DNA of 38,621 nt from Planctomycetota bacterium (GTDB lineage Bacteria > Planctomycetota > UBA1135 > UBA2386). The position numbers and the translations under genes were made by a program. The stretch is from NCBI GenBank assembly GCA_016794485.1, contig JAEUHV010000223.1, forward strand, positions 1 through 38,621. Reading direction: 5' to 3'. Under the pieces are notes generated by a model. The model had not been told where the DNA came from and made no database searches. It was given only the letters and a program-made list of their open reading frames with translations. This document shows positions 22,269 through 30,754 of the stretch, one piece after another; position 1 is the stretch's first letter, and each line of letters starts with the position of its first letter.

Positions 22269-25200
22269 ATGAAGTCGTCCGATGCGCAGTCCTTGGCCGT
22301 GTTGCGCACGCTGTTGCACGAGGCGGCGGCGGCGCCGGCCACAACCGTCCGGGCGCTGGCGGCGGAACGCACCCGGCTCGCGGGGGGCGGAGCGTTGGCC
22401 CAGGAACTGCTCGCCGCGGAACTGCGCTGGCTCGAACGCGGCAAGGCCGGTCTCGACGGCGAGTTCGCCGCGGCGCGCGCCGACTGGCTGCGGGCCCGCA
22501 CCCGGCTGCTGCTCGAGGCGAGCCCGGACGCTGCGGTGCTGTGCGACCTCGCCGAGATCGAAGCCACCGCCGAACTCGCCGGGGACGTGGCCGTCGCGGC
22601 CCAGTGCCGCGCGGCGATCGCGGCCGGCGCCACACGCGTCGGTGGTGGCCCCGTCGTGGAGCAGGAAGTCGCCGAACGCTTCGCCTTGCTGACCTCTGCG
22701 GTCGACGACCTCGGCATCGCGCACCAGGTGCGGCTGCTGGCCTGCACCGGCCGCGCCGTGCAGGCGATCGCCGCGGCCAACGGGTCGACCACGTGCCGGC
22801 GCCTCGGCCGGCGCCTGTCGCGCGCCGCCGACGACCGTGAACTGGCGCGACGCCTCGAGGCGCGTGTCGGCCGGCGCGGCGTCGCGTGGATCGAGACGAC
22901 GAACTTCGTGCTGCTGCTCGTCGTGCTCGCGGCCCTCGTCGTCGAGTGGACGGTGGACCTCTCGCCCGGCCAGTCGCACGCGCTGCATTGGATCGACGCC
23001 GCGGCCTGCCTGTTCTTCGTCGCCGACTTCGCGTTCGAGTTGTGGCTGCACCCATCGCGCGGCTCGTGGTTCGTGCGCAATGCGCTCACCGATCTGTTGC
23101 CGGCCGTGCCGTCGGTGTTGTTCCTTGTGCCTGGATTCGAGGTGTCCGACGCTGCCGACGGCGTGCTGGCCTTGCGGTTGGTGCGGCTGTTCCGCGTGAC
23201 GTGGGCGGCGCGCTACGTGCAGTCGCTGCGGCCGCTGCTGCGTTCGGCCCGGTTGCTGCTGTTCCTGGTGCGCGGGCTGGACGGCCTCGTGGCACGGTTC
23301 GCCCAACTGCTGAACCGCGAGTTCGTGTTCGTGCCTGCCGCCGCCGAGGTGCGCCGCGGCGTCGCCGAGGAGGATCGGCGCGATCTGCTGTTCGCGTCGT
23401 TGCGGCGCGAGCACGACCTGGTCGAGCTGTTGCCGACGGCCGCACGCGGCGAAGCGCTGCGCGAACGGTTGGCGGCGGTGCGTTCCGCCACCGCGGCGAT
23501 GGTGGCCGAAGGTGCCCTGCCGAAGGAACTCGGCAACGGAGCGCGCGACATCCCGATCGGCGACGCGATCGAGTTCCTGTGGTCGCTGCGCCCGCAGGAC
23601 GTCGGCCGCTGGCTGCGGCCGGGCGACGTGCATGCCCTCGACCGCGTGATCCGCGTGCTGTCGGCGCTGCCGGTGCGCTGGCTGCCGATCGTGCGACGGC
23701 TCGCGGTGTGTCCGCTGCCGACGACCGCCGAGGAGCGCATCGTCGCGTTCGGGCGACGCATCGCCGAATGGCTCGAGTCGTGGCACGGCCGCATGCTGTT
23801 CTTCGCCGACCTGCACGGCATCGTCACCGGACCGCAGATCCTGGACCGCGTCGCGACGGCGCTGGTGAAGGCGACGCAGCGTCCGGCGGTGCGGTTGATC
23901 CTGTTCGGCGGCGTGCTGTCGCTGTTCGGCGGCGGCAAGGTCTCCGATGCGATGGTGATCCTCGGCGCCATTTGCCTCGGGCTCGTCAGCCTCGGCTACT
24001 GGCTGAAGAAGCTCGCCGGCCAGGCGAGTTCGTCGTACCGGCTCACCAGCGAGGCGCACTTCCTGTCGCAGGTCGAACGCGACAAGCTGCGGTTCGAGGT
24101 CGTCGACACCGCGTTCCTGGCGCAGCGGGTGTTCGGTGCCGAACGGGCAACCGTGGCGCAGCGGGTGCTGCAGCGGCAGCTGGCGAGCGTTCGCACCGGG
24201 GTGCCGGGGTCGCACGCCGACGCCCCCGACTGGCTGTGTCGGGAGGTGGGCCAGGTGGCGCTGCTCTACCAGCACTTCCTCGACGGGGCGGCGTTGCACG
24301 AGGGCGACGTCAAGACCACCGAACAGCTGCTCGCGAGCCAGTCGTTGCAGAACCTGCGCGAGCGCCTGCTGCACGTCGACAAGAAGGCGAAGAAGCGGCT
24401 GCACCGGCTGCGTCTCGACCAGGGGTCGATCCTGGGCGGGCCGTACCTCTGGTTCAGCTTCATCACCGAGAGCATCGCGGTCGAGGCCGCCAAGCGGATC
24501 GCGGGCTACAACCGCTGGTGCATCCCGCTGGCCGAACTCGCCACCGCGCGGCCGGAGGAGCGCGCGGCGATGCACGACTGGCTGCAGCGACGGCGCGATC
24601 CGCGCGGCGGCCGCACGCTGGCCCAGAAGCTCGACCAGGTCTCGGGGCGGTATCCGGCGGCAGAGTTCACCGCACTCGACTTCGTCGGTGGCGATCCCGA
24701 ACGCGATCGCCACCTGGCGGCGATCTTCGGCGACGAGGTGCTCGACGTCGTGCGGGCCGACCGCCGCACCATGGTGCGCGAGATCTTCGGCACGCGGCCG
24801 GTGCACGATCTGCCCAAGCACGAACGCAGCTTCAATCCGCTGCGATTCCACCAGCGCCGGCTGTCGCACGGCCGCGTGCTGCTGCTGCCGCTGCTGTTCC
24901 TGTGGCGCTTCCTCCGCTCGCTGGTGTGGCTGGTCGCCAAGGTCCGGCAGATCGTGCGCGAGGTGTTCGATCCGGAACTGGCCATGCAGCGGCGCTCGAT
25001 CGGCGAGGCGCCGTTCGCGGTGGCGTTGCGCAAGATCCACCGCATGAAGGCGCCCGGGCTGCTCGAGGCGATCCGCCTGCGGCTCGCGGTCGATCCCGAG
25101 TACTCCGGCGCGCCGACCGGCTGGACCTCCGGGGCGACGTTCGCGGCGGAGGCGCCGGTCGAACGCGACCTGCGCTTCCTGCACCTGCACGAACGCGAGG

Positions 25201-25826
25201 CGGCGCGGCTGCGCGACCAGGCCGCGACGGTGCGGGCGCAGGTGCAGGAACTGCACGCGGCGCGGGCCTGGTTGCCGGAGATCGACACGGGCGACCCGAC
25301 CGGCGAAGCGCGTGCGGCCGGCGAACTCGCGGTGACGTGCGCGTGGCTGGCCGACCAGGACGGCGTGCGCACGTTGTTGTTCGCCGAACGGTGGCGCACC
25401 GACTCGTTGCCGACGTTCGTGCGCAGAGGTCTGCGTCCGGGCCTGGCGGCGCGGGCCGTCCGTTGGCTGCGCGGCCTGGTCGGGCCGGACACCGTCGAAC
25501 GGTGGCTCGAGCGGCACGGCCACGGACTCGACGCCGGCACCCGCGCCGCGGTGCAGGAAGCCTGGCGCCGCGACCTGTGCTCCACCCGTTCGGTGTTGTC
25601 GGCCTGGGCGGCGCTGCCGGCGGGTGCTTCGCCGGCGGAGGCCGCGATCGCCGTGCTGCGGCGCGCGTTCCACGACGGGCGCGCGGTGCGCCGCGACTTG
25701 GTGGCGCTGCGCGCGGTGCAATCGCTCGCGGTGCTCGACATCCGCAACTACCGCGACCTGGTGTTCCGGCTCGGTGACTACGCGAGCGATGGCGAAGACC
25801 CGCGCGTCGGCGAGGAACTGCCGTGA
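22269..25826 (+). CDS. Giant orphan protein with voltage-sensor-like module and no pore
   Basis: The 1185-residue product has a ~200-residue helical N-terminus. A four-helix block then resembles a voltage-sensor domain: S1 near 210-226 (NFVLLLVVLAALVVEW), S2 near 240-258 (ACLFFVADFAFELWLH with the acidic pair), S3 near 270-288 (NALTDLLPAVPSVLFLV) and S4 near 300-320 (LALRLVRLFRVTWAARYV, arginines spaced by three). No TxGYG selectivity filter follows. Another hairpin of hydrophobic helices lies at ~545-580, and an amphipathic hydrophobic stretch at ~868-890. The remaining ~600 residues are Arg/Leu/Ala-rich helices with no motif I recognise. GTGA overlap couples it to the next membrane gene. 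ATG 22269 follows TAGGAT by 21 nt. Confidence 0.75.
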   Translation: MKSSDAQSLAVLRTLLHEAAAAPATTVRALAAERTRLAGGGALAQELLAAELRWLERGKAGLDGEFAAARADWLRARTRLLLEASPDAAVLCDLAEIEATAELAGDVAVAAQCRAAIAAGATRVGGGPVVEQEVAERFALLTSAVDDLGIAHQVRLLACTGRAVQAIAAANGSTTCRRLGRRLSRAADDRELARRLEARVGRRGVAWIETTNFVLLLVVLAALVVEWTVDLSPGQSHALHWIDAAACLFFVADFAFELWLHPSRGSWFVRNALTDLLPAVPSVLFLVPGFEVSDAADGVLALRLVRLFRVTWAARYVQSLRPLLRSARLLLFLVRGLDGLVARFAQLLNREFVFVPAAAEVRRGVAEEDRRDLLFASLRREHDLVELLPTAARGEALRERLAAVRSATAAMVAEGALPKELGNGARDIPIGDAIEFLWSLRPQDVGRWLRPGDVHALDRVIRVLSALPVRWLPIVRRLAVCPLPTTAEERIVAFGRRIAEWLESWHGRMLFFADLHGIVTGPQILDRVATALVKATQRPAVRLILFGGVLSLFGGGKVSDAMVILGAICLGLVSLGYWLKKLAGQASSSYRLTSEAHFLSQVERDKLRFEVVDTAFLAQRVFGAERATVAQRVLQRQLASVRTGVPGSHADAPDWLCREVGQVALLYQHFLDGAALHEGDVKTTEQLLASQSLQNLRERLLHVDKKAKKRLHRLRLDQGSILGGPYLWFSFITESIAVEAAKRIAGYNRWCIPLAELATARPEERAAMHDWLQRRRDPRGGRTLAQKLDQVSGRYPAAEFTALDFVGGDPERDRHLAAIFGDEVLDVVRADRRTMVREIFGTRPVHDLPKHERSFNPLRFHQRRLSHGRVLLLPLLFLWRFLRSLVWLVAKVRQIVREVFDPELAMQRRSIGEAPFAVALRKIHRMKAPGLLEAIRLRLAVDPEYSGAPTGWTSGATFAAEAPVERDLRFLHLHEREAARLRDQAATVRAQVQELHAARAWLPEIDTGDPTGEARAAGELAVTCAWLADQDGVRTLLFAERWRTDSLPTFVRRGLRPGLAARAVRWLRGLVGPDTVERWLERHGHGLDAGTRAAVQEAWRRDLCSTRSVLSAWAALPAGASPAEAAIAVLRRAFHDGRAVRRDLVALRAVQSLAVLDIRNYRDLVFRLGDYASDGEDPRVGEELP

Positions 25827-26968
25827 CCGAAGCGTCCAGGTTGTCGGTGCGCGACCGCCGGATCGTGCTCGCCCTGGCCGGGGCGGCAGTGGTGTGGCGC
25901 TGGCTCGTGGTGCAGCGCACACCGTTGCCGGGCGTCGATGCGTGCCGTTCCTTGTGGCTCGCCGATGAGTTCGCACGCGGGAGCTTCGTGGGCTTGGCGT
26001 CGGCGCCGGGCGAGGCCCTGTGGGCGGCCCTGCTCGCACCGTGGGTAGCGTGCGGGGTCACGTCGTGGACTGCCGCACAGATCGTCGCGTGCGCCCTCGG
26101 TGGCCTGGTCGTCGTGGTCGTGGCGATTGCAGCCGAACGGTGGCGCGAGAGCGCTGGCGTTCCGGCTGCGGTGCTGGCGATGGTGGTGGCCGGGCCCGTG
26201 GTCGCGGCGGGCGCGGGGTCGGTGGCCTGTCTGCAGGCGGCGTTGGTGGCGGTCGCGTTGTGGGGGCTCGCGGCGCGGCGATGGTGGTGGTGCGGCCTCG
26301 TCGGTGCCTTGGCGTTCGTGCCCGGCTTCGATGCGCTGCAGGAACGCGACCCTGCCTCGATCCTCCGTGCGGTTCGGCTCGGTGGCATCTACCTGGTGCC
26401 GGTCGCATTGCTGTGGGTGTTGCCGCCACGCCCGGTGCGGAGTGTCTGGCTCCTCGTCGCGTGGTCGATGGCCTGCGCCGTCGCGGTGCTGGGCTCGAGC
26501 TTGCCGGCGCTGCTGCCGGCTGTTTCGCCGTGCCTCGCGGTCCTGGGGGGAATCGGGCTCGCCCGGTTGCCGGCCCGCGGTCGCGAGCTGGTCGTGTGCG
26601 CCGTCGTGCTCGGCGAAATGCACGGGGCGTGGTCCGAGGTCGAACCGCCATCCGCGCGTGTGGAACGGGTCGTCGGTCGATTGCTGCGGCAGCACCTTCG
26701 CGGCAGCGAGAGCCTCGTCAGCGACCGCGCGCGCGTGCTGTGGTCGGCGGGGCAATGGCCGGCACCGGTGCACACTCCCGACGCGGTGCTCGCCGCCGCC
26801 GCGCGGCCCGAGGTGGCGTTCCTCGTGCTCGACGTGCGCATCGCCAAGGACGCAACGGTCGCCGCGAGCCTCGCCGGGACGTTCGCCAGGCACGAGATCA
26901 GCGCCGACCTCACCGACCTGCTCGCCGAGCACGGCCTGCAGATGCTGGTTCGCCGCCGGCGCCCTTGA
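25823..26968 (+). CDS. Multi-span membrane protein, GT-C glycosyltransferase-like
   Basis: The 381-residue protein has about eight hydrophobic spans. After the first span comes PLPGVDACRSLWLADEFARG, an acidic first periplasmic loop like that of GT-C (PMT/ArnT-type) lipid-linked sugar transferases; later spans include VVVVVAIAAERW, AGPVVAAGAGSVACLQAALV and LVPVALLWVLPP. The C-terminal ~110 residues form a soluble alpha/beta domain (VSDRARVLWSAGQWPAPV, AFLVLDVRIAKD). It is shorter than typical GT-C enzymes (450-600), so the call is tentative. GTG 25823 overlaps the stop of the giant protein, so the two are co-translated and probably work together. Confidence 0.6.
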   Translation: MTEASRLSVRDRRIVLALAGAAVVWRWLVVQRTPLPGVDACRSLWLADEFARGSFVGLASAPGEALWAALLAPWVACGVTSWTAAQIVACALGGLVVVVVAIAAERWRESAGVPAAVLAMVVAGPVVAAGAGSVACLQAALVAVALWGLAARRWWWCGLVGALAFVPGFDALQERDPASILRAVRLGGIYLVPVALLWVLPPRPVRSVWLLVAWSMACAVAVLGSSLPALLPAVSPCLAVLGGIGLARLPARGRELVVCAVVLGEMHGAWSEVEPPSARVERVVGRLLRQHLRGSESLVSDRARVLWSAGQWPAPVHTPDAVLAAAARPEVAFLVLDVRIAKDATVAASLAGTFARHEISADLTDLLAEHGLQMLVRRRRP

Positions 26969-27018
26969 GCGGAATGGGCCGAAGTGCGATACCCGCGCCC
27001 CTCCTTCGAGGTGATGCC

Positions 27019-27609
27019 ATGAAGACTTTCCTGCTCCTGCCGTTCGCGTTCGCCTTCCTTGCCGTTCCGACCAGTCCCGACGCGCCGGTGCTGCGCGGCG
27101 AGCACGACTGGAGCGTCGACTCCGTGCACAGCAGCGTGCACTGGAAGGTCAAGCACTGCGGTGCGTCGTGGTCGAAGGGTGCCTTCGACACCATCACCGG
27201 CACCGTCTCGCTCGACCCGAAGGCACCCGAGGCCGGCAGCGTCAAACTGGTGATCCCGACCGCCAGCATCCACAGCGGCGACAAGAAGCGCGACGAGCAC
27301 CTGCTCGGCCCGGACTTCTTCAATGCGAAGGAGAACCCCGAGATCACGTTCACCAGCACCAAGATCGCCAAGAAGGGCGATGCGCTGGCGGTGACCGGCG
27401 ACCTTTCGATCGCCGGCAAGAAGCAGTCGGTGACGATCGACGTCGCGCACGTCGGCGACGGCGAGTTCTACGGCAAGCGCCGCGGCTACACGTCGACCTT
27501 CACGATCAAGCGCTCCGAGTTCGGCGTCAGCTACGGCATCGACAACGGGTCGCTCGGCGACGAGGTGACGCTGTCGATCGACATCGAACTCGTCCAGCCG
27601 AAGAAGTGA
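27019..27609 (+). CDS. YceI-family periplasmic protein
   Basis: The 196-residue protein has a signal peptide (MKTFLLLPFAFAFLAVPTSP) and a YceI lipocalin-like barrel. Typical motifs are WSVDSVHSSVHWKVKHCG, the FDTITGTVSLDPKAPEAGSV strand pair, DKKRDEHLLGPDFFNAKENP (the conserved R-D-x-H-L-x-x-x-D-F-F segment), EITFTSTKI, VTGDLSIAGKKQSVTIDV and RSEFGVSYG. Members bind isoprenoid or other amphiphilic ligands in the periplasm. GAGGTGA ahead of ATG 27019 is a good ribosome binding site, and a GATACC hexamer lies ~23 nt upstream of it. Probably co-transcribed with the next gene. Confidence 0.93.
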   Translation: MKTFLLLPFAFAFLAVPTSPDAPVLRGEHDWSVDSVHSSVHWKVKHCGASWSKGAFDTITGTVSLDPKAPEAGSVKLVIPTASIHSGDKKRDEHLLGPDFFNAKENPEITFTSTKIAKKGDALAVTGDLSIAGKKQSVTIDVAHVGDGEFYGKRRGYTSTFTIKRSEFGVSYGIDNGSLGDEVTLSIDIELVQPKK

Positions 27610-27616
27610 CCGGCGC

Positions 27617-28429
27617 GTGGATCCGCTCGACGTCGTGAAGGGCGCCTTGCCGCCGATCGTGGCGGCGCTGCTGCTCGTCGGCCTCGCCGGTGCGCGTTGG
27701 TTGCCGTCCGCGGTGGCGCTCGGCGTCTTCGTCGCGCATTGGCTCCTGAAAGGCCTGCCACCGTGGCCGCACGAACTGTGGTCGGCACCCGAAGGCCGCG
27801 CCTGGCTCCTGTGGGGCGTCGTCGCCGGCGCGCTGCTGGCGCAGCTCGAGGCACTGCAGGCGATCCGCGGCCGGTTCGCCGAACTCGCCGGCGGCGTGGC
27901 GGCGCTCGCGGCGGTCTGGTTCCTGCTGCAGAAGCAGGCGGCGCGCTGGCCGGCGGGCGACGTGGTCCTGTTCGTCGAAGTCGGCGGCATCGGCGTCGCG
28001 CTGCTGGTGCTCGCGTGCCGGCGCGCGATCGCGACCGCACCGGCGGGCGTGCCGACCGCGGTCGTGTTCTCGCTGCTGCTGGCGGTGGATGCCGGCCTCG
28101 TGGCGTGGCAGGGTGCGGCGACGTTCGGCCAACTGTGTGGGGCGGCGGCCGCGGCACTTGGTGCCGGTGCGGCGACGAACGTCTGGCGCAAGCCGTTCGC
28201 ACTCACGCCCGCCGACGGCACCTGGATCGGGCTCGCGCACGGCCTGTTCGTGCTGGCCGGCGTGCACCTCGGGTCGCTGCCGTGGTCGGCCGCCGGCTGC
28301 GCGCTGGTCGCCCCGTGCGGCCTGTTGCTGTTGCGGCCGGGAATGCGCAGCGGCGCGCACACGGCACTGGCCGTGCTGCTGCTGGCGATCCCGCTCGGCG
28401 GGGCGATCTGGTTCGTGCTGCCCGCGTGA
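27617..28429 (+). CDS. Orphan integral membrane protein
   Basis: The 270-residue protein consists of about eight predicted transmembrane helices (for example PPIVAALLLVGLAGARWLPS, LLWGVVAGALLAQLEALQAI, VVLFVEVGGIGVALLVLACR, LAVLLLAIPLGGAIWFVLPA) with short loops. No transporter signature or catalytic motif is evident and I do not recognise the family. GTG 27617 starts seven bases after the YceI stop, suggesting an operon. Convergent with the EamA gene. Confidence 0.65.
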   Translation: MDPLDVVKGALPPIVAALLLVGLAGARWLPSAVALGVFVAHWLLKGLPPWPHELWSAPEGRAWLLWGVVAGALLAQLEALQAIRGRFAELAGGVAALAAVWFLLQKQAARWPAGDVVLFVEVGGIGVALLVLACRRAIATAPAGVPTAVVFSLLLAVDAGLVAWQGAATFGQLCGAAAAALGAGAATNVWRKPFALTPADGTWIGLAHGLFVLAGVHLGSLPWSAAGCALVAPCGLLLLRPGMRSGAHTALAVLLLAIPLGGAIWFVLPA

Positions 28430-28441
28430 GCCGTGCGGCCG

Positions 28442-29347
28442 TCAGCGGCCCTGCTTGTCGAGGCTCGTGATCACGACGCCGCCGACGATGCCGGCTCCGC
28501 CGAGCAATTGCAGCGCGCTGAGTTCTTCGCCGAGCATCGCCCAGCCGCACACCGCCGCGAACAGCGGCTGCAGCGCGAACAGCAGCGCCAGATGCGTCGA
28601 CGGCACCTTGTGCTGCACCTTGCTCTGCACGCCGATGCCGACCGCGGTCGCGAACACGCCGAGGTAGGCGATCGCGAGCACGAGTTCGGTGTGCCATTCG
28701 ATCGGCCGGCCCGGGGTCGCCGGCAGGCCGCCGTCGAGCAGGGCCGCGACCGTGCCGACCGCAGCGACGAACGTGAGCTGCACGAACGCGAACGCGGCGA
28801 TCGGCGCACTGCGGCCGTACTTCGACAGCAGCAGCACGTGCCCGGCGTAGCTGATCGACGCGCCGACCTGCAGCAGGATGCCGCGCAGCGAGTCGCCCGT
28901 TCCGGTGGCCTTGTCGTCGCCCGACGGCATGCAGATCAGCACGATGCCGACCAGGGCCAGCAACAGGCCGGACACCGACAGCGTCCCGAGCCGCGCGTGG
29001 AAGAACAGGAACCCGCCGACCGCGACCAGTGGCACGATGAGTCCGGCGAGCAGGCCGCCCATCGACGCCGAGGTCTCGGTCATGCCGTACATCTGCAGCA
29101 GGTAGCCGGTCGCGAGCGCGGTGCCGGCGAACACGCCCGGCAGCGCCGCGGCCCGCAAGGCGGCGAGCCCGTTGCCGCGCAGGAACGGCAGCAGGCACAC
29201 GACCGCGAGCCAGAACCGCAATGCGACGAGGCCCGCCGCCGACACTTCGCGTTGCGCGACCTTGGTCGCGACGAACGACGCGCTCCAGATCGCGATCAGC
29301 GTCGTCATCACCAGGTGCGGCCAGTACTGCTTCGCGGATCCGGTCAT
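28442..29347 (-). CDS. EamA/DMT-superfamily transporter
   Basis: The 301-residue protein has ten hydrophobic segments in two homologous EamA halves. Half one starts LVMTTLIAIWSASFVATKVA with the following VALRFWLAVVCLLPFL; half two starts ILLQVGASISYAGHVLLLSK and includes THLALLFALQPLFAAVCGWA then LGEELSALQLLGGAGIVGGV. Such proteins export amino acids, metabolites or drugs; the substrate cannot be read. ATG 29347 follows a TATGGT hexamer by 9 nt and is divergent from the NTT-type transporter. Confidence 0.92.
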   Translation of the reverse strand: MTGSAKQYWPHLVMTTLIAIWSASFVATKVAQREVSAAGLVALRFWLAVVCLLPFLRGNGLAALRAAALPGVFAGTALATGYLLQMYGMTETSASMGGLLAGLIVPLVAVGGFLFFHARLGTLSVSGLLLALVGIVLICMPSGDDKATGTGDSLRGILLQVGASISYAGHVLLLSKYGRSAPIAAFAFVQLTFVAAVGTVAALLDGGLPATPGRPIEWHTELVLAIAYLGVFATAVGIGVQSKVQHKVPSTHLALLFALQPLFAAVCGWAMLGEELSALQLLGGAGIVGGVVITSLDKQGR

Positions 29348-29356
29348 CGGGGCGGC

Positions 29357-29362
29357 ACCATA
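29357..29362 (-). promoter_or_regulatory. -10-like TATGGT before the EamA gene
   Basis: On the minus strand TATGGT ends 9 nt before ATG 29347, implying a leader of at most a few bases. Confidence 0.45.
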
Positions 29363-29486
29363 GGCAGAGGCGGCATCGAGACCAGGATGCGAACCGGTGG
29401 ATCTCGGCGCTCGCGACCCACAACCCGTTGCAGAAGAGCTGACGCGGGGCTCGCAATGGTCGCGTCACGCGCGTAGATCCGGCGCC

Positions 29487-30752
29487 ATGCCGCCGCGCGC
29501 CACGGAGTCCGGGTCGACCACTGCCGCCGAACGGCGCGCGACGTGGGCGATCGCCGCGATGTCCGGCGCCGGACTGTGCGCCACGTTCCTGCTGCGGCCG
29601 CTGCGCGACCAGTTCGGCGTCGACCAGGGCACCGAGCGACTGCCGTGGCTCTACACGCTGACGCTGCTGGCGACGGTGGTGGCGGTGGTGCCGTTCTGGT
29701 GGCTCGCCAACCGCATGCCGAGCCGCCGCTTCGTGCCGGTCGTGCTGCACACCTGCGCGCTGCTGGTCGGGGGGCTGGCGATCGGGCTGTCGTTCGTCGG
29801 CGACTACGCCTGGCGCGACCATCGTTGGCTCGGCGAGCTGTTCTGGGGCGGGTACTCGGCGCTCAACGTCGCGGTGCCGGCACTGGCGTGGATCCACGCC
29901 GTCGAGAACTTCCGTACCGAGACGGCGAAGCGCTGCTTCGGCCGGATCGCGATCGGCGGCACGCTCGGCGCGGTGCTCGGGTCGGCCGCGGCCGGCTGGT
30001 TGTCGAAGGACCTGCACGCGCCGCCGTGGGTCGGCGCCCTGGTCACCGCCGGCCTGCTCGAACTCGCGTTCGTCGCATTCTGCTCGAGCCTGCAGCCGTG
30101 CCGCGAACTCGGCACCGCACGCCAGGACGTCGCGCGCGGTGGGCTGGTCGAGGGGTTGCGGGTCCTGGCGAAGGACCGCCGGGCACAGGGCATCGGCGTC
30201 TACATGATGCTGCTCGGCATGTTGGCGACCGCGTTCTACGCGGCACAGACGAGCCTCGTCGGCGAGGGTGTCGCCGGCGCGCGCGACCAGCACATCTGGC
30301 TCGCCAGCGTCGAGTTCTGGAGCCAGGGCCTGGTGTTGCTGCTGCAGCTGTTCGCCACCGGACCACTGCTCACGCGGCGTCCTTCCGCGGTCCTGCTGGT
30401 GTCGCTGCCGGTGGTCTCGATCGTCGGACTGTCGGCGCTGTGGCTGGCCCCAGCGGTGCTGACGGTCGGCCTGGTGCAGATCGGCCGCCGCGGCGCGCAG
30501 TACGCGTTCGAGAAGCCGGCCCGCGAGGTGCTCTACACGCCGCTCGCGCTGGCGACGAAGCACAAGGTCAAGTTCCTGCTCGACACCTTCGCGTTCCGGC
30601 TCGGCGACCTGCTCGGCGCGTTCCTGGCGGTGTGGCTGCAGCGGCCGGGCGGCGGGCTCGGCGCGTCGGTGCTCGCGGCGATGGGCGTGGCGCTCGCGTG
30701 GATCGTGCTCGGCACGGCGCTCGGCCGGAACGGCCGCACCACCATCCGCTGA
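29487..30752 (+). CDS. NTP/NDP-exchange (ATP/ADP antiporter)-type MFS transporter
   Basis: The 421-residue protein has about twelve spans. The first loop, LLRPLRDQFGVDQGTERLPW, is the family motif (R-P-x-R-D-x-x-G), and the fifth-to-sixth span region NFRTETAKRCFGRIAIGGTL and the late GRRGAQYAFEKPAREVLYTP then KHKVKFLLDTFAFRLGD match the TlcC/NTT group. Classical members exchange ATP for ADP in obligate intracellular bacteria and plastids; distant relatives in free-living bacteria have unknown substrates. ATG 29487 lies 7 nt after TAGATC. Function in this organism is not proven by similarity alone. Confidence 0.82.
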   Translation: MPPRATESGSTTAAERRATWAIAAMSGAGLCATFLLRPLRDQFGVDQGTERLPWLYTLTLLATVVAVVPFWWLANRMPSRRFVPVVLHTCALLVGGLAIGLSFVGDYAWRDHRWLGELFWGGYSALNVAVPALAWIHAVENFRTETAKRCFGRIAIGGTLGAVLGSAAAGWLSKDLHAPPWVGALVTAGLLELAFVAFCSSLQPCRELGTARQDVARGGLVEGLRVLAKDRRAQGIGVYMMLLGMLATAFYAAQTSLVGEGVAGARDQHIWLASVEFWSQGLVLLLQLFATGPLLTRRPSAVLLVSLPVVSIVGLSALWLAPAVLTVGLVQIGRRGAQYAFEKPAREVLYTPLALATKHKVKFLLDTFAFRLGDLLGAFLAVWLQRPGGGLGASVLAAMGVALAWIVLGTALGRNGRTTIR

Positions 30753-30754
30753 CG

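Noticed and set aside
21903..26039. A 1378-codon open frame on the minus strand
   Set aside because: It is antisense to the giant VSD-like gene and the GT-C-like gene; its composition (Arg/His/Gln/Glu-rich, no hydrophobic core) is that of a GC-rich shadow frame.
29381..29400. tRNA T-arm-like sequence (minus strand, GGTTCGCATCC)
   Set aside because: The T-stem does not pair properly and no matching acceptor 5' strand or anticodon arm lies at the right distance upstream.
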